A program made the translations under genes and the position numbers. From positions 2,790,001-2,854,000 of the forward strand of contig OY762224.2 of the NCBI GenBank assembly GCA_963665265.2: 64,000 nt of DNA, written 5' to 3'. Shown in pieces: positions 26,184 through 34,788 of the stretch. Each line of letters starts with the position of its first letter. The first letter of the stretch is position 1. Below the pieces are notes generated by a model. That model made no database searches, had not been told where the DNA came from, and was given only the letters and a program-made list of their open reading frames with translations. The DNA comes from CAXXHQ01 sp963665265. GTDB taxonomy: Bacteria > Planctomycetota > Planctomycetia > Pirellulales > Thermoguttaceae.

Positions 26184-27347
26184 CTAGAAGCGATCGGGAA
26201 TTTCCGCCGTTTTGTGCGTGGGGACGGATTCGACGTTCGTCATGGCGTTTATCTCGGTATTGAGCATAACAAGAAGCGTCTGAAGGAAGGCGACGACCAT
26301 CGGACCGATAAAGATGCCGATTGGCCCCAAGGCTTTGACGCCGCCGAGCACGCTCAATAAGGCGAGCAACGGATGGATATTTGAGCGACCGTGCAGAACC
26401 CACGGCTTGATTACGTTGTCGATCGTTGAAACGATACAGGCTCCGTACAGGGCGATGCAAGTCGCCGCGACCGGCCGTTGTTCAATCAATAGCAGCCAGA
26501 GGGCGACGGGTAGCCAAACGCCGGCCGCTCCGACGAACGGTATCATCGCCAGAAGCATGGTCAACGCCATGAGCAAAAAGACAGGTTTGACGCCGGCGAA
26601 ATAGAAGCCGATTCCCGCCAAAAAACCTTGCGTCATGGCGGCCAAGACGGCGGCCAGCACGACCGAGCGCGCGATGTCGGCGAATTGATTAACAAGTTGA
26701 ATCTCGTACTTTTCGTCGAGCGGAGAAAGTCGCAAAATTGTACGGATCATTCCCGCGCCGTCGGCGAAAAAATAATACATTGAAACCAGCGTCACGATCA
26801 GACCGACCAAGGCGCTTACTGCGAACTGTCCCGCGCTAACCGCCAATGGAGTGAGCCACTCCCGGGTTTTGGTTTGCAACGTTTGACGCAACTCGTCCGC
26901 TTTGGTTTCCATGCCGAGCTTCGTCGCCGCTTCGGCGACGCGCTCAGAGAGAACTACCGTCCACTCTCGCTGATCGTCCGGTTTCGGCGCCGATTGATCA
27001 TCTTGCCCCGGATAAACGCGGAGCGGGGCGGGGCGGCGATCCTTGAATGACGCCGATGCGCCGGCGAGAATAGTGTAAATGGAGCGACCTTCCTTGACGG
27101 CGCGATAGAAAAGGAAGAAGGCGGGCGCCAAAACGCAGGCCGTAACGACGATGGTCATTGCCAGCGCGGCCAATCGCACTCGGCCGTTGAACTTCGCGGT
27201 CAGTTTTCGATGGAGGGGGCCGAAGATGATCGTCAGCAACAAGGAAATGAAAAGCGGCAATAAAAAGTCGGCCATTAACTGAAAGAATAATAGCGCGACG
27301 CCGAGCAATATCACCGCAAGGATTACGAACGTAACGATTCGCGTCAC
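26184..27347 (-). CDS. AI-2E / PerM family membrane permease
   Basis: A 387-residue protein. Two N-terminal helices (LLGVALLFFQLMADFLLPLF region) and a third near residue 62 precede a long hydrophilic insertion (about 90-170). The five-helix family core follows, with FLAGIGFYFAGV, IPFVGAAGVWLPVAL and the characteristic GGVKALGPIGIFIGPMVVAF near the C-terminus. Members include TqsA/YdiK-like exporters and sodium/proton-linked transporters; the name reflects the E. coli quorum-sensing permease and does not show that AI-2 is the substrate here. It is divergent from the DUF1080 gene, with about 95 bases between starts. Confidence 0.85.
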   Translation of the reverse strand: MTRIVTFVILAVILLGVALLFFQLMADFLLPLFISLLLTIIFGPLHRKLTAKFNGRVRLAALAMTIVVTACVLAPAFFLFYRAVKEGRSIYTILAGASASFKDRRPAPLRVYPGQDDQSAPKPDDQREWTVVLSERVAEAATKLGMETKADELRQTLQTKTREWLTPLAVSAGQFAVSALVGLIVTLVSMYYFFADGAGMIRTILRLSPLDEKYEIQLVNQFADIARSVVLAAVLAAMTQGFLAGIGFYFAGVKPVFLLMALTMLLAMIPFVGAAGVWLPVALWLLLIEQRPVAATCIALYGACIVSTIDNVIKPWVLHGRSNIHPLLALLSVLGGVKALGPIGIFIGPMVVAFLQTLLVMLNTEINAMTNVESVPTHKTAEIPDRF

Positions 27348-27442
27348 TGGTATTATCTCCGAAACAAAAGGCGTTGTGCGGGAATAGTTCGCGCGGACGA
27401 AATTTATCTAAACATGTCGAAAACCGCAATGAGATCAATAAT

Positions 27443-28174
27443 ATGCGGATTTTGAAAAAGGCGAAATTCGTTACCGTTCTGATTTTGATTTTAGCCGCTT
27501 CTCCAGTCAAAGCCAAGGATTTGAGGGAGTACGTTAGCGGCAAGCATTGGCCTGCTGTGAAAAAAGTTGCGCCCGGCGAATCCGTCGGAGTCGCTCCGGC
27601 CGATGCTATCATGCTTTTCGACGGGAAAGACCTCTCGAAATGGGACGGCGCAGAAAAGTGGAGCGTCAAAGACGGCGCGGCCGTCGCCAGTCAATCCCAT
27701 ATTTTCAGCAAGAAGGCTTTCGGCAGTTGCCAATTGCATGTCGAATGGATGGTTCCGTCCGAGGCGAAAGGAAAAGGGCAAGAACGCGGCAACAGCGGCG
27801 TTTTTTTGATGGGGTTATACGAGGTTCAAATTCTCGAATCGTCGGAAAACGAAACCTACCCCGACGGACAGGCGGGAGCGATCTATAAACAGCATCCGCC
27901 TTTGGTGAACGCTTCGCGCAAGCAAGGAGAATGGCAGAGCTTTGATATTATTTTCGCCGCCCCGCGATTTGAAGAAAAAGGCAATGTACAAAAGCCGGCC
28001 TATATTACCGTGTTCCACAACGGCGTGTTGGTGCAAGATCACGCGGAAGTCGAAGGGGCGACTTCGTACTACGAAGCTCCGAAGTACGCCCCCCACGCCG
28101 ATAAACTTCCTCTCAAGCTGCAATACCACGACAACCATGTGCGGTTTCGCAACATCTGGATCCGTGAACTTTAA
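27443..28174 (+). CDS. Secreted DUF1080 (3-keto-disaccharide hydrolase-type) protein
   Basis: A 243-residue protein from the ATG at 27443, chosen because it opens a clean signal peptide (MRILKKAKFVTVLILILAA, cleavage near VKA-KD). The mature part has the DUF1080 jelly-roll hallmarks in order: AIMLFDGKDLSKWDG, ERGNSGVFLMG, YEVQILES, GAIYKQHPP, GEWQSFDIIF, and VRFRNIWIREL at the very end. DUF1080 proteins are abundant in Planctomycetota and Verrucomicrobiota; some hydrolyse 3-keto-glycosides. It is probably periplasmic. The stop codon lies inside a palindrome shared with the converging parvulin gene. Confidence 0.88.
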   Translation: MRILKKAKFVTVLILILAASPVKAKDLREYVSGKHWPAVKKVAPGESVGVAPADAIMLFDGKDLSKWDGAEKWSVKDGAAVASQSHIFSKKAFGSCQLHVEWMVPSEAKGKGQERGNSGVFLMGLYEVQILESSENETYPDGQAGAIYKQHPPLVNASRKQGEWQSFDIIFAAPRFEEKGNVQKPAYITVFHNGVLVQDHAEVEGATSYYEAPKYAPHADKLPLKLQYHDNHVRFRNIWIREL

Positions 28175-28192
28175 TCGGAGGCTTCCGATTAA
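28171..28192. terminator. Palindrome containing both stop codons of two convergent genes
   Basis: TTAATCGGA (28171-28179) and TCCGATTAA (28184-28192) form a perfect 9-pair stem with loop GGCT. The TAA of the plus-strand gene (28172-28174) and the TAA of the minus-strand gene (28189-28191 on the plus strand) sit at mirror positions in the two arms. Probable bidirectional terminator without T-runs. Confidence 0.6.
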
Positions 28193-28476
28193 TTGTCGGT
28201 GCGGCTGGTGATTTCGACCAAGTGGAAGCCGAATTGCGTCTTGATCGGGCCGTGAACCTTGCCGACTTCTTCGCCGAAGACGACTTTATCGAACTCGGCG
28301 ACCATTTGACCTGGTCGGAATTCACCGAGCGCACCCCCTTCGGAGCCCGAGGGGCAGAGGGAATGCTTTTTGGCGACTTCAGCGAAGTCGGCGCCGGCCG
28401 CAATCTCGGCTTTGAGCTTATCGCAGGCTTCTTTGGTTGAGACGAGAATGTGACGGGCGGAGGCTTTCTTGGCCAT
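28189..28476 (-). CDS. Parvulin-type peptidyl-prolyl cis-trans isomerase
   Basis: A 95-residue single-domain parvulin of normal length for the free form. Visible family features are SARHILVST (residues about 6-14), GADFAEVAKKHS, CPSGSEGGALGEF, GQMVAEFDKVVF and TQFGFHLVEI at the end. No signal peptide, so it is cytoplasmic, unlike secreted PrsA or SurA. It speeds proline isomerisation during folding. A good Shine-Dalgarno (AAGGAAA) precedes the ATG. The start region is divergent from the LPG-synthase-like gene, with 133 bases between starts. Confidence 0.9.
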   Translation of the reverse strand: MAKKASARHILVSTKEACDKLKAEIAAGADFAEVAKKHSLCPSGSEGGALGEFRPGQMVAEFDKVVFGEEVGKVHGPIKTQFGFHLVEITSRTDN

Positions 28477-28609
28477 GCTTTTCCTTTCAATGAGTTTGAA
28501 TGAACGTCATCAGCGCGAAGTCGCGCAGGGTTTCGGCTTATTTCGCCGAAGGGTACAATGAAGTTGTGATACGGCAGCCACTTTGATTTGGATTCCAATC
28601 AGGCGAACA

Positions 28610-29554
28610 ATGCCCGCGCATTCCTGGAAAAAATGGCTTGTGTTTGCGGTGAAACTGCTCGTCGTTTTAGCGACGGCGTGGTTCATTCGCGGCACGTTGA
28701 AGCAGGCGGTTGCGCAGATTGGCGAGCGATCTTGGAGTTTTCATCCGATATGGCTTGCCGCGTCAGGCGGGCTGTATCTATTGGGCTTCCTCCCAGCCTG
28801 CTTATATTGGCATTATATTCTGAGAGTCCTGAGACAAAAAGCGGAGCTAGGCGAAACAATTTACGCTTATTACGCCGGTCATCTCGGTAAGTACGTGCCG
28901 GGCAAGGCCTTAGTCGTGATTCTTCGCACCAGTTTGATTCGCAGCCAGAGGGTGGACGTGGGGTTGGCCGCCGTGAGCGTTTTCTATGAAACCCTCACGA
29001 TGATGACGGTTGGCGCGTTTTGGGCCGCGGCGATCCTTTCCTATCGACTTCGCGAAGAACGAACTTTGTATTGGGGCGCCGTTGGCCTGATGATTGCTGC
29101 TGGATTGCCTACGTTGCCGCCTGTTTTTCGGCGCTTAGCCTGGTTTTTTCGTATTGATAAGATTCATCCGGAAAACTGTCTGCACCTTACCCAAATTCGG
29201 TATCGCACGATGTTCGCCGGTTGGATAGCCGACACGTTGACCTGGGGGGGGATGGGGCTAAGTCTGTGGGCGCTGTTTCAGGCCGTCGGCGTAAGCGATT
29301 TTAGCTTGGTCGCCGACTTTCCTGAACTTGTCGCCTGCGTGAGTTTGGCTTTTGTGGCAGGTTTTCTCTCGCTTATACCCGGCGGGCTTGGCGTGCGCGA
29401 CATGATTCTTATAAAGCTCATCTCCGCTTTTTTTCCGGTCGATTCCGGTTTGGCGACCGTGGTAAGCGCCGTCTTGCGGATCGTTTGGGTGGTGTCGGAA
29501 CTTTGTTTTCTTGGTATCCTATATATTGTCCGTTTGTTGCGAAAAACGGCTTAG
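28610..29554 (+). CDS. LPG-synthase-transmembrane (UPF0104-like) flippase-type membrane protein
   Basis: A 314-residue protein. The ATG at 28610 follows AGG by a normal distance and the protein begins MPAHSWKKWLVFAVKLLVV; nine codons upstream there is another possible start. About eight membrane helices follow. Motifs of the family are YYAGHLGKYVPGKALVVI (near residues 85-105) and the late GGLGVRDMILI (near 260-270). Relatives include the membrane half of MprF and archaeal AglD, linked to lipid or glycolipid translocation. It heads a plus-strand run with a GT2 enzyme and a GT-C-like protein, so a role in moving a lipid-linked sugar is plausible but inferred. Confidence 0.78.
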   Translation: MPAHSWKKWLVFAVKLLVVLATAWFIRGTLKQAVAQIGERSWSFHPIWLAASGGLYLLGFLPACLYWHYILRVLRQKAELGETIYAYYAGHLGKYVPGKALVVILRTSLIRSQRVDVGLAAVSVFYETLTMMTVGAFWAAAILSYRLREERTLYWGAVGLMIAAGLPTLPPVFRRLAWFFRIDKIHPENCLHLTQIRYRTMFAGWIADTLTWGGMGLSLWALFQAVGVSDFSLVADFPELVACVSLAFVAGFLSLIPGGLGVRDMILIKLISAFFPVDSGLATVVSAVLRIVWVVSELCFLGILYIVRLLRKTA

Positions 29555-29636
29555 TCCTTCGAACGCTCGGCGAGCGTCGAAACAAGTTCGCCCGCCGTTC
29601 CAGGCCTGACAAATCCGCAATCCTTGTTTCAAGAAC

Positions 29637-30617
29637 ATGCTCTCCGTAGTTATACCGACCTATAACGAATCATTAAGTCTTGAGCCGCTTCACAAGGAGT
29701 TGGCCGAGATCGCCGCCGCGAACGACTACGACATGGAGATCATTTTCGTCGATGACGGCTCGATTGACGATTCGTGGCAGGTCATTGAGCGGTTGGCCGC
29801 CAAGGATTCGCGGGTGCGAGGAGTGCGGTTTCGACGGAATTTCGGCAAGTCGGCCGCGTTGAGCGCTGGAGTCTCCCACGCGAGCGGAGTATTGGTTGTG
29901 ACGCTCGACGCCGACCTTCAAGACGATCCTCACGAGATTCCGCATTTCCTCGCCGCCCTTGGCGACAAGTACGATCTTGTCAGCGGTTGGAAAAGACTAC
30001 GGCATGATCCTTGGAATAAGGTGATTCCGTCGCGAGTTTTCAATGCGATGGTCAGTTGGTTAACCGGCGTCGAATTGCACGACCACAACTGCGGCATGAA
30101 ATGCTACCGTCGCGAAATTTTCGACGAGATTAGTCTCTACGGTGAAATGCACCGATTCATCCCGGCTTTGGCCGCCGCGCGCGGGTTCCGTATCGGCGAA
30201 ATTGAAATCAAGCATCGACCGCGTCGCTTCGGCCAATCGAAGTTCGGCGTGTCGCGAATCGTCAAAGGCTTTTTGGATTTGCTGACCGTCAAATTTTTGA
30301 CGGCCTTCGGCCAACGTCCGCAGCATATCCTCGGTTCGATCGGCTTGCTCGCCTTTGTGATCGGGGCGGGCATCATGACCGTTTTGGCCGGTTATTGGCT
30401 CGTTTCGCGAATACCCGTTTTCGGCCTTGCGCCGATCCAATTGCACGAGCGGCCCGCCTTACTTTATTCCGTCGCCTTGTTGCTGATGGGCGGGCAGTTT
30501 TTGTCCGTCGGCATTCTCGGCGAATTATTCATCTCCTATCACCGGCCGGAGCGCCGTTCGTATTCGATTAGCGAAAAGATCGGCGTCGATTCTTCGCCGA
30601 AAGAAGAGAAATCGTAA
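29637..30617 (+). CDS. Polyprenyl-phosphate glycosyltransferase, GT2 family (DPM1/GtrB type)
   Basis: A 326-residue protein. Residues 1 to about 235 form the GT2 catalytic domain: SVVIPTYNES (3-12), IIFVDDGSIDDSW (35-47), the metal-binding TLDADLQDDPHE (89-100) and HDHNCGMKCYRREIF. HRPRRFGQSKFGVSRI is the loop typical of polyprenyl-phosphate enzymes. Two or more C-terminal membrane helices follow (about 235-300), as in GtrB-like proteins. It would transfer a sugar from a nucleotide donor onto undecaprenyl phosphate on the cytoplasmic side. The flanking genes (flippase-like upstream, GT-C-like downstream) fit a chain of charging, flipping and transfer. Confidence 0.87.
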   Translation: MLSVVIPTYNESLSLEPLHKELAEIAAANDYDMEIIFVDDGSIDDSWQVIERLAAKDSRVRGVRFRRNFGKSAALSAGVSHASGVLVVTLDADLQDDPHEIPHFLAALGDKYDLVSGWKRLRHDPWNKVIPSRVFNAMVSWLTGVELHDHNCGMKCYRREIFDEISLYGEMHRFIPALAAARGFRIGEIEIKHRPRRFGQSKFGVSRIVKGFLDLLTVKFLTAFGQRPQHILGSIGLLAFVIGAGIMTVLAGYWLVSRIPVFGLAPIQLHERPALLYSVALLLMGGQFLSVGILGELFISYHRPERRSYSISEKIGVDSSPKEEKS

Positions 30618-30687
30618 GACGAGCGCTTGCAGGAGCCGCAGTCCGCGTCGATCGCATGCCGTAAATAATTGGCAAGGAAGCTCATCT

Positions 30688-32217
30688 ATGCAGCCGTCAA
30701 CCGATTTCGCTCACTCCGAATTGCGACGCTACGTTTACGCCGTTCTAATTTGCGTGAGCGCTGGATTAATGCTGGGGCGAGTTTTCGCGGTCGACGCCGT
30801 CGATCGAACTGCCGTCTCCGAAAATCTTCTTGACGAAATCCCGCTGAAACTCGAAGAAAAGCGGCAAGAGCTTGCGTCGAAAGGGCTCCCGGCCGAAGAA
30901 ATCAAAAAGCAATTGCAGGCTGAGGAAAAGACGCTGGCCGAGGACGCCGCCATGCGTCGTCCCTTCTTAAGCGCGAACGATCGCAGCCGATTGTGCGCGG
31001 CCCGCGCGCTGGTCGAGCCGGAAATGCGAGTCGATGGCGCGCCGATGGCGATCGATAAAGTTATCCAAGAGCATAATTGGAACACCATCGATATGGTGAA
31101 ACATGACGGCCATCTCTATTCGAGCAAGCCGCCTCTGTATTCCGTTTTGATCGCCGGCGTTTACGCCGTAATTTACAAGGCGACCGGATGGACCCTCGGG
31201 ACTCATCCCTTCGTCATCGGACGCATCTTACTCGTGCTTTTCAACGTCTTACCGATGATCGCAGGGCTCCTTTTCTTGACGCAACTGATCGAACGCTTCG
31301 GGAAGACCGACTTCGGCAGAATTTTCAGCGTCGCGGCCGCCGCGTTCGGAACTTTTTTAACGACGTTCTCGGTCGTCATCAACAATCATGTTCCCGCCGC
31401 GGTTTGTTTGATCGTCACGCTGCATGCGATCGTGCCGATTTTGTTCGACGGCGATCGTCGTTTGCGCAACTTCGCCGTCGCCGGTTTTTTCGCGACGATG
31501 ACCGTCGCCATGGATTTGCCTGCGTTGGCTTTTTTCGCTTTCGTCGCCGTCGCGTTGCTTTGGCGCTCGGCCAAGCCGACGCTTGCGGCGTTCGCGCCTG
31601 CGGCCGCCCTGGTCGCCGTCGCCTATTTTCTCCCGCAATACGTCGTTCATGGCACGCTGGCCATTCCCTACGCCCATCGCGGCGAAAAAGATAATTGGTA
31701 CGATTACAGCTACGAGGTGCGCGGCAAAAAAGTTGAAAGTTATTGGCGCAATCCTTCCAGCGTCGATCAAGGCGAGCCTTTGCAGTCCGTTTACGCCACG
31801 AACGTTCTTGTCGGCCACCACGGGATTTTCTCGCTCACTCCGATTTGGGCGCTGAGCGTCATCGGCTGCTTCGCCTGGCTACTGCAAAAAGACGATCGCC
31901 GTCTGCAAGGAGCAGCCTTTGCGATTTTGACCGTTTCGATCGTTTGCATGGCGTTTTACGTGATGCGTCCGCTTCGCGAACGGAACTACAGCGGAATGAG
32001 CAGCGGCTTTCGCTGGGCGTTTTGGCTTATTCCGCTGTGGATCGTCACGCTGGCTCCGGCGGTCGATTATTTGGCCGCGAAGCGATGGGGCAGGGGAGCG
32101 GCCCTTGCTTTGCTCGTCGTCTCGGTCCTCTCGGCCGCCTACCCGACATGGAACCCCTGGTCGCATCCCTGGCTTACCGACCTTTTTAATTACTTGCACT
32201 GGGGAAGGCCGATTTGA
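30688..32217 (+). CDS. Large multi-spanning membrane protein, probable GT-C glycosyltransferase
   Basis: A 509-residue protein preceded by AAGGAAG. One helix (residues about 14-33) is followed by a charged helical segment likely to be coiled coil (KLEEKRQELASKG and on to about 90). Then come around ten helices. A soluble loop between the first helix and the core contains SANDRSRLCAARALVE and HDGHLYSSKPPLYSV, a layout seen in planctomycete GT-C-like proteins. No experimentally defined motif is certain. The position after a polyprenyl-sugar synthase suggests it uses that lipid-linked sugar. The N-terminal coiled-coil insertion is unusual for GT-C enzymes. Confidence 0.55.
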   Translation: MQPSTDFAHSELRRYVYAVLICVSAGLMLGRVFAVDAVDRTAVSENLLDEIPLKLEEKRQELASKGLPAEEIKKQLQAEEKTLAEDAAMRRPFLSANDRSRLCAARALVEPEMRVDGAPMAIDKVIQEHNWNTIDMVKHDGHLYSSKPPLYSVLIAGVYAVIYKATGWTLGTHPFVIGRILLVLFNVLPMIAGLLFLTQLIERFGKTDFGRIFSVAAAAFGTFLTTFSVVINNHVPAAVCLIVTLHAIVPILFDGDRRLRNFAVAGFFATMTVAMDLPALAFFAFVAVALLWRSAKPTLAAFAPAAALVAVAYFLPQYVVHGTLAIPYAHRGEKDNWYDYSYEVRGKKVESYWRNPSSVDQGEPLQSVYATNVLVGHHGIFSLTPIWALSVIGCFAWLLQKDDRRLQGAAFAILTVSIVCMAFYVMRPLRERNYSGMSSGFRWAFWLIPLWIVTLAPAVDYLAAKRWGRGAALALLVVSVLSAAYPTWNPWSHPWLTDLFNYLHWGRPI

Positions 32218-32287
32218 TGGTTCGATAATCTGTGGGACCGCTTTAGTAGCGTTCCGAGCGCAAAAAACCCGCGCGGTGATTTCTAAA

Positions 32288-32293
32288 TAGGAG
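32288..32293 (+). promoter_or_regulatory. Ribosome binding site deciding a GTG start
   Basis: TAGGAG lies 7 bases before GTG at 32301. A TTG directly follows the GTG. No ATG is available before the membrane segment, so GTG initiation is the best reading. Confidence 0.6.
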
Positions 32294-32300
32294 TAGAGCC

Positions 32301-33917
32301 GTGTTGTTTTTTTCATCCATACGGAAAAGTTGGACGGAGACGTCTACGCTATTTGCCTCATGTGGCCTCGGCTTTTTTATTGTTTTGTCGGCATTTCATC
32401 TTGTCGCATATGCGGTGCCGTTCGGTGAAAACATCGCTATCGACTCGAGCGACTTCTTCGTCATTCACGTCATTGACGAGGCGACTGGCCGAGGCGTTCC
32501 CTGCGTCGAATTAAAAACGGTAAACGATATTTCGTTCTGGACCGACAGCGCCGGCGTAGTCGCCTTTTTTGAGCCGGGCATGATGGATCGCAAGGTCTTC
32601 TTCTACGTGAAAAGCGAGGGTTATGAATTTCCGAAGGACGGTTTTGACTATCGCGGCGTGACGCTCGAAACTCGGCGCGGCGGTCGGGCCGAACTCAAAC
32701 TCAAACGGATCAACATAGCCGAGCGTTTGTACCGCCTTACCGGCGCCGGCATTTACCGCGACAGCGTCCTGCTCGGCGAAAAAACGTCGATCAAGGAGCC
32801 CCTCTTAAATGCCGAAGTGCTTGGCCAAGACGGGACGATGGCCGAGGTTTGGAACGGGAAAATCTTCTGGTTCTGGGGCGACACGAACCGTCTCCGCTAT
32901 CCGCTCGGATTGTTCAAAGTATCCGGAGCCGTATCGAGCTTGCCTGGAAAGGGCGGCCTCGTTCCGTCGGTCGGCGTCAATTTGGAATACTTCCGCGACG
33001 ATGAAGGATTTAGTCGGCCTGTTTGCCCGATACCCGGCGAGGGGCCGGTTTGGATCGAAGGGCTTTTGAAAATCAAGGATGAGCAAGGCGAGGAGCGGCT
33101 GATCGCCCGATTCATGCGGCTAAAAAGTATGGATGAAACGCTCGAACAAGGCATCGTCGCTTTTGATGAAAAAGAAGGTCTGTTCAAAAAAATCAAAGAA
33201 CTCGATTTAAAAGAGAAGTGGCGGTTTCCGCAAGGACATCCGTTCTTGTGGCGCGACGACGGCATGGAATACTTTATGTTTCCGTTGCCCTTCGCCAATA
33301 TTCGCGTTCGCGCCGAATGGAGTGAACTTCTCGACCCGACAAAATACGAGGCTTTCACCTGCTTGAAGTCGGGCGAAAAATTCCGAAAAGAAAAAACGGT
33401 TCTGGATCGCGACGCCGAAGGACGCCTCGTCTATTCATGGAAGGAGAATACCGATCCTGTCGGACGAGACGAAGAACGCGAACTGTATAAAGCGGGTTTA
33501 ATCAAAGAGAGCGAGGCCCGGTTTCATCCATGCGACGTCGAATCAGGTAAGAGAGTGCAACTCCATCGCGGCTCGATTCATTGGAACGAGTATAAAAAGA
33601 AATGGATCATGATCGCTGTTGAGATTGAAGGCTCTCAATCGAATCTCGGCGAAGTTTGGTATGCCGAAGCGGATTCGCCCGTCGGTCCTTGGCCGTCGGC
33701 GAGGAAGATCGTCACGCACGATAAATACACGTTTTACAATCCTGCGCATCATCCGTTTTTTGATGAGCAGGAGGGCAAGATCATCTACTTTGACGGAACT
33801 TACGCGGATACGTTTTCCGGGAATCCGAGAATCACGCCCCGCTATAACTACAACCAGATCATGTACCGACTGGATCTTTCCGATCCTAGGTTGAAATTGG
33901 AAAAGAAGAAACCCTAA
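32301..33917 (+). CDS. Exported protein with a carboxypeptidase-regulatory-like and a propeller-like domain, function unknown
   Basis: A 538-residue protein from a GTG start. A hydrophobic export signal (GLGFFIVLSAFHLVAYAV, about residues 25-42) leads to a small beta domain with FFVIHVIDEATGRGVPCVEL and a conserved TDSAGVVAFFEPG, the pattern of carboxypeptidase-regulatory-like modules (about 50-140). The remainder has repeated W/F-G-D and PVG..P motifs (KIFWFWGDTNR, HPFLWRDDGMEYF, YAEADSPVGPWPSA, TFYNPAHHPFFDEQEGKIIYF), suggesting a five-bladed glycoside-hydrolase-like propeller. Such folds bind or cleave sugars; no catalytic triad was identified. It is last in the plus-strand glycan-gene run, 83 bases after its neighbour. 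Confidence 0.6.
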   Translation: MLFFSSIRKSWTETSTLFASCGLGFFIVLSAFHLVAYAVPFGENIAIDSSDFFVIHVIDEATGRGVPCVELKTVNDISFWTDSAGVVAFFEPGMMDRKVFFYVKSEGYEFPKDGFDYRGVTLETRRGGRAELKLKRINIAERLYRLTGAGIYRDSVLLGEKTSIKEPLLNAEVLGQDGTMAEVWNGKIFWFWGDTNRLRYPLGLFKVSGAVSSLPGKGGLVPSVGVNLEYFRDDEGFSRPVCPIPGEGPVWIEGLLKIKDEQGEERLIARFMRLKSMDETLEQGIVAFDEKEGLFKKIKELDLKEKWRFPQGHPFLWRDDGMEYFMFPLPFANIRVRAEWSELLDPTKYEAFTCLKSGEKFRKEKTVLDRDAEGRLVYSWKENTDPVGRDEERELYKAGLIKESEARFHPCDVESGKRVQLHRGSIHWNEYKKKWIMIAVEIEGSQSNLGEVWYAEADSPVGPWPSARKIVTHDKYTFYNPAHHPFFDEQEGKIIYFDGTYADTFSGNPRITPRYNYNQIMYRLDLSDPRLKLEKKKP

Positions 33918-34013
33918 TCCATGCCTTGCTTGCATGAAAATATGTCGGACGCTTGCTCGTCGTGCATTTGGGGAGCGAACTCCTCTTAATGCCCTAATCC
34001 GTGATCTCTAATA

Positions 34014-34736
34014 TTACGCCATCGCGCATTCTAGCTTTGCGACTCGGCAAACGGCGTTAGCGATAATGTCCGCGGCGGCCTCCAATCCGAGCGTGTGCGA
34101 ATTGAGGATCATGTCGTACAGATGCGGATCGCTGACGTCGTGATGGAAGAATCGCTCGACGAACTCGCGTCTCCCCGCTTCCGTTTCACGCACGTAATGC
34201 GAAGCCTCAGCTTCGGTTTGATGCATCGTTTCGCGGATTCGGGCGATTCGAGCGTATTCCGGCGCAACGATACGAATCGCGAAGGTTCGATCGCGAGGAA
34301 GTAAAAACTGTGCTCCGCGTCCGACGAAAATCGCATGACCGTCTTTTGCCAGCGAATGAACGCTTCGGGTCAGTTGCAGCACGTATTTTTCGTGCGGAAC
34401 GACGCGATCGTCCATCCACGTGCCGAGGACGTCGTAGGCCCAATTGCTCCGCGTTTCGTCGACGAGGTCGAGCATGTAGGGCTGACATTGCAGTTTTTCG
34501 GCGATCGGGTCAAGGAGATTTTTGTCGTAGACGTTCCAGCCCAGTTTTTTACCGAGCCGCAGCGCGATCTCGCTCCCTCCGGACCCGGTTTCTCGGGAAA
34601 TCGTTACGCAAACGTCGTAAGAATGTATTTCCCGGCCATGGAGCGCTCGATCGGCGATTTCTTCCGACATCGCCCAAGCGTGCATATTCTTTTCGGCTGC
34701 CGCCATCATTTTGGGATCGTTGTGCGGATCGTTCAT
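34014..34736 (-). CDS. Cytidylate-kinase-like P-loop protein
   Basis: A 240-residue protein belonging to the cytidylate-kinase-like family rather than true Cmk. After a helical N-terminal extension (about 45 residues) it has VCVTISRETGSGGSEIA, the altered P-loop of this family, then LGWNVYDKNLLDPIA and FVGRGAQFLLP. A basic lid-like region DRTFAIRIVAPEYARIARI follows, with DMILNSHTLGLEAAADII near the end. The family probably phosphorylates a small molecule or nucleotide, but the substrate is unknown. The translation start has a strong AGGAGG seven bases upstream. That start region is itself duplicated 34 bases upstream. Confidence 0.78.
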   Translation of the reverse strand: MNDPHNDPKMMAAAEKNMHAWAMSEEIADRALHGREIHSYDVCVTISRETGSGGSEIALRLGKKLGWNVYDKNLLDPIAEKLQCQPYMLDLVDETRSNWAYDVLGTWMDDRVVPHEKYVLQLTRSVHSLAKDGHAIFVGRGAQFLLPRDRTFAIRIVAPEYARIARIRETMHQTEAEASHYVRETEAGRREFVERFFHHDVSDPHLYDMILNSHTLGLEAAADIIANAVCRVAKLECAMA

Positions 34737-34785
34737 GATTTCCCCTCCTGCTGCTCAAAAAGGCGTTCATGATTCGTGCTCCTGC
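34730..34785 (-). promoter_or_regulatory. Tandemly duplicated Shine-Dalgarno/start-codon module
   Basis: Two 22-base segments, 34730-34751 and 34764-34785, match at 18 positions. On the minus strand each carries a GCAGGAG Shine-Dalgarno and an ATCATGAACG start 7-8 bases later. The inner copy starts the kinase-like gene at 34736. The outer copy starts, at 34770, a frame shifted by +1 that runs 73 codons into the gene. This may be an overlapping leader peptide or a relic duplication. Confidence 0.5.
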
Positions 34786-34788
34786 GTG

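Noticed and set aside
34549..34770. 73-codon frame from the duplicated start as a separate gene
   Set aside because: It overlaps the kinase-like gene and has no protein-like features; kept only as a possible leader ORF.
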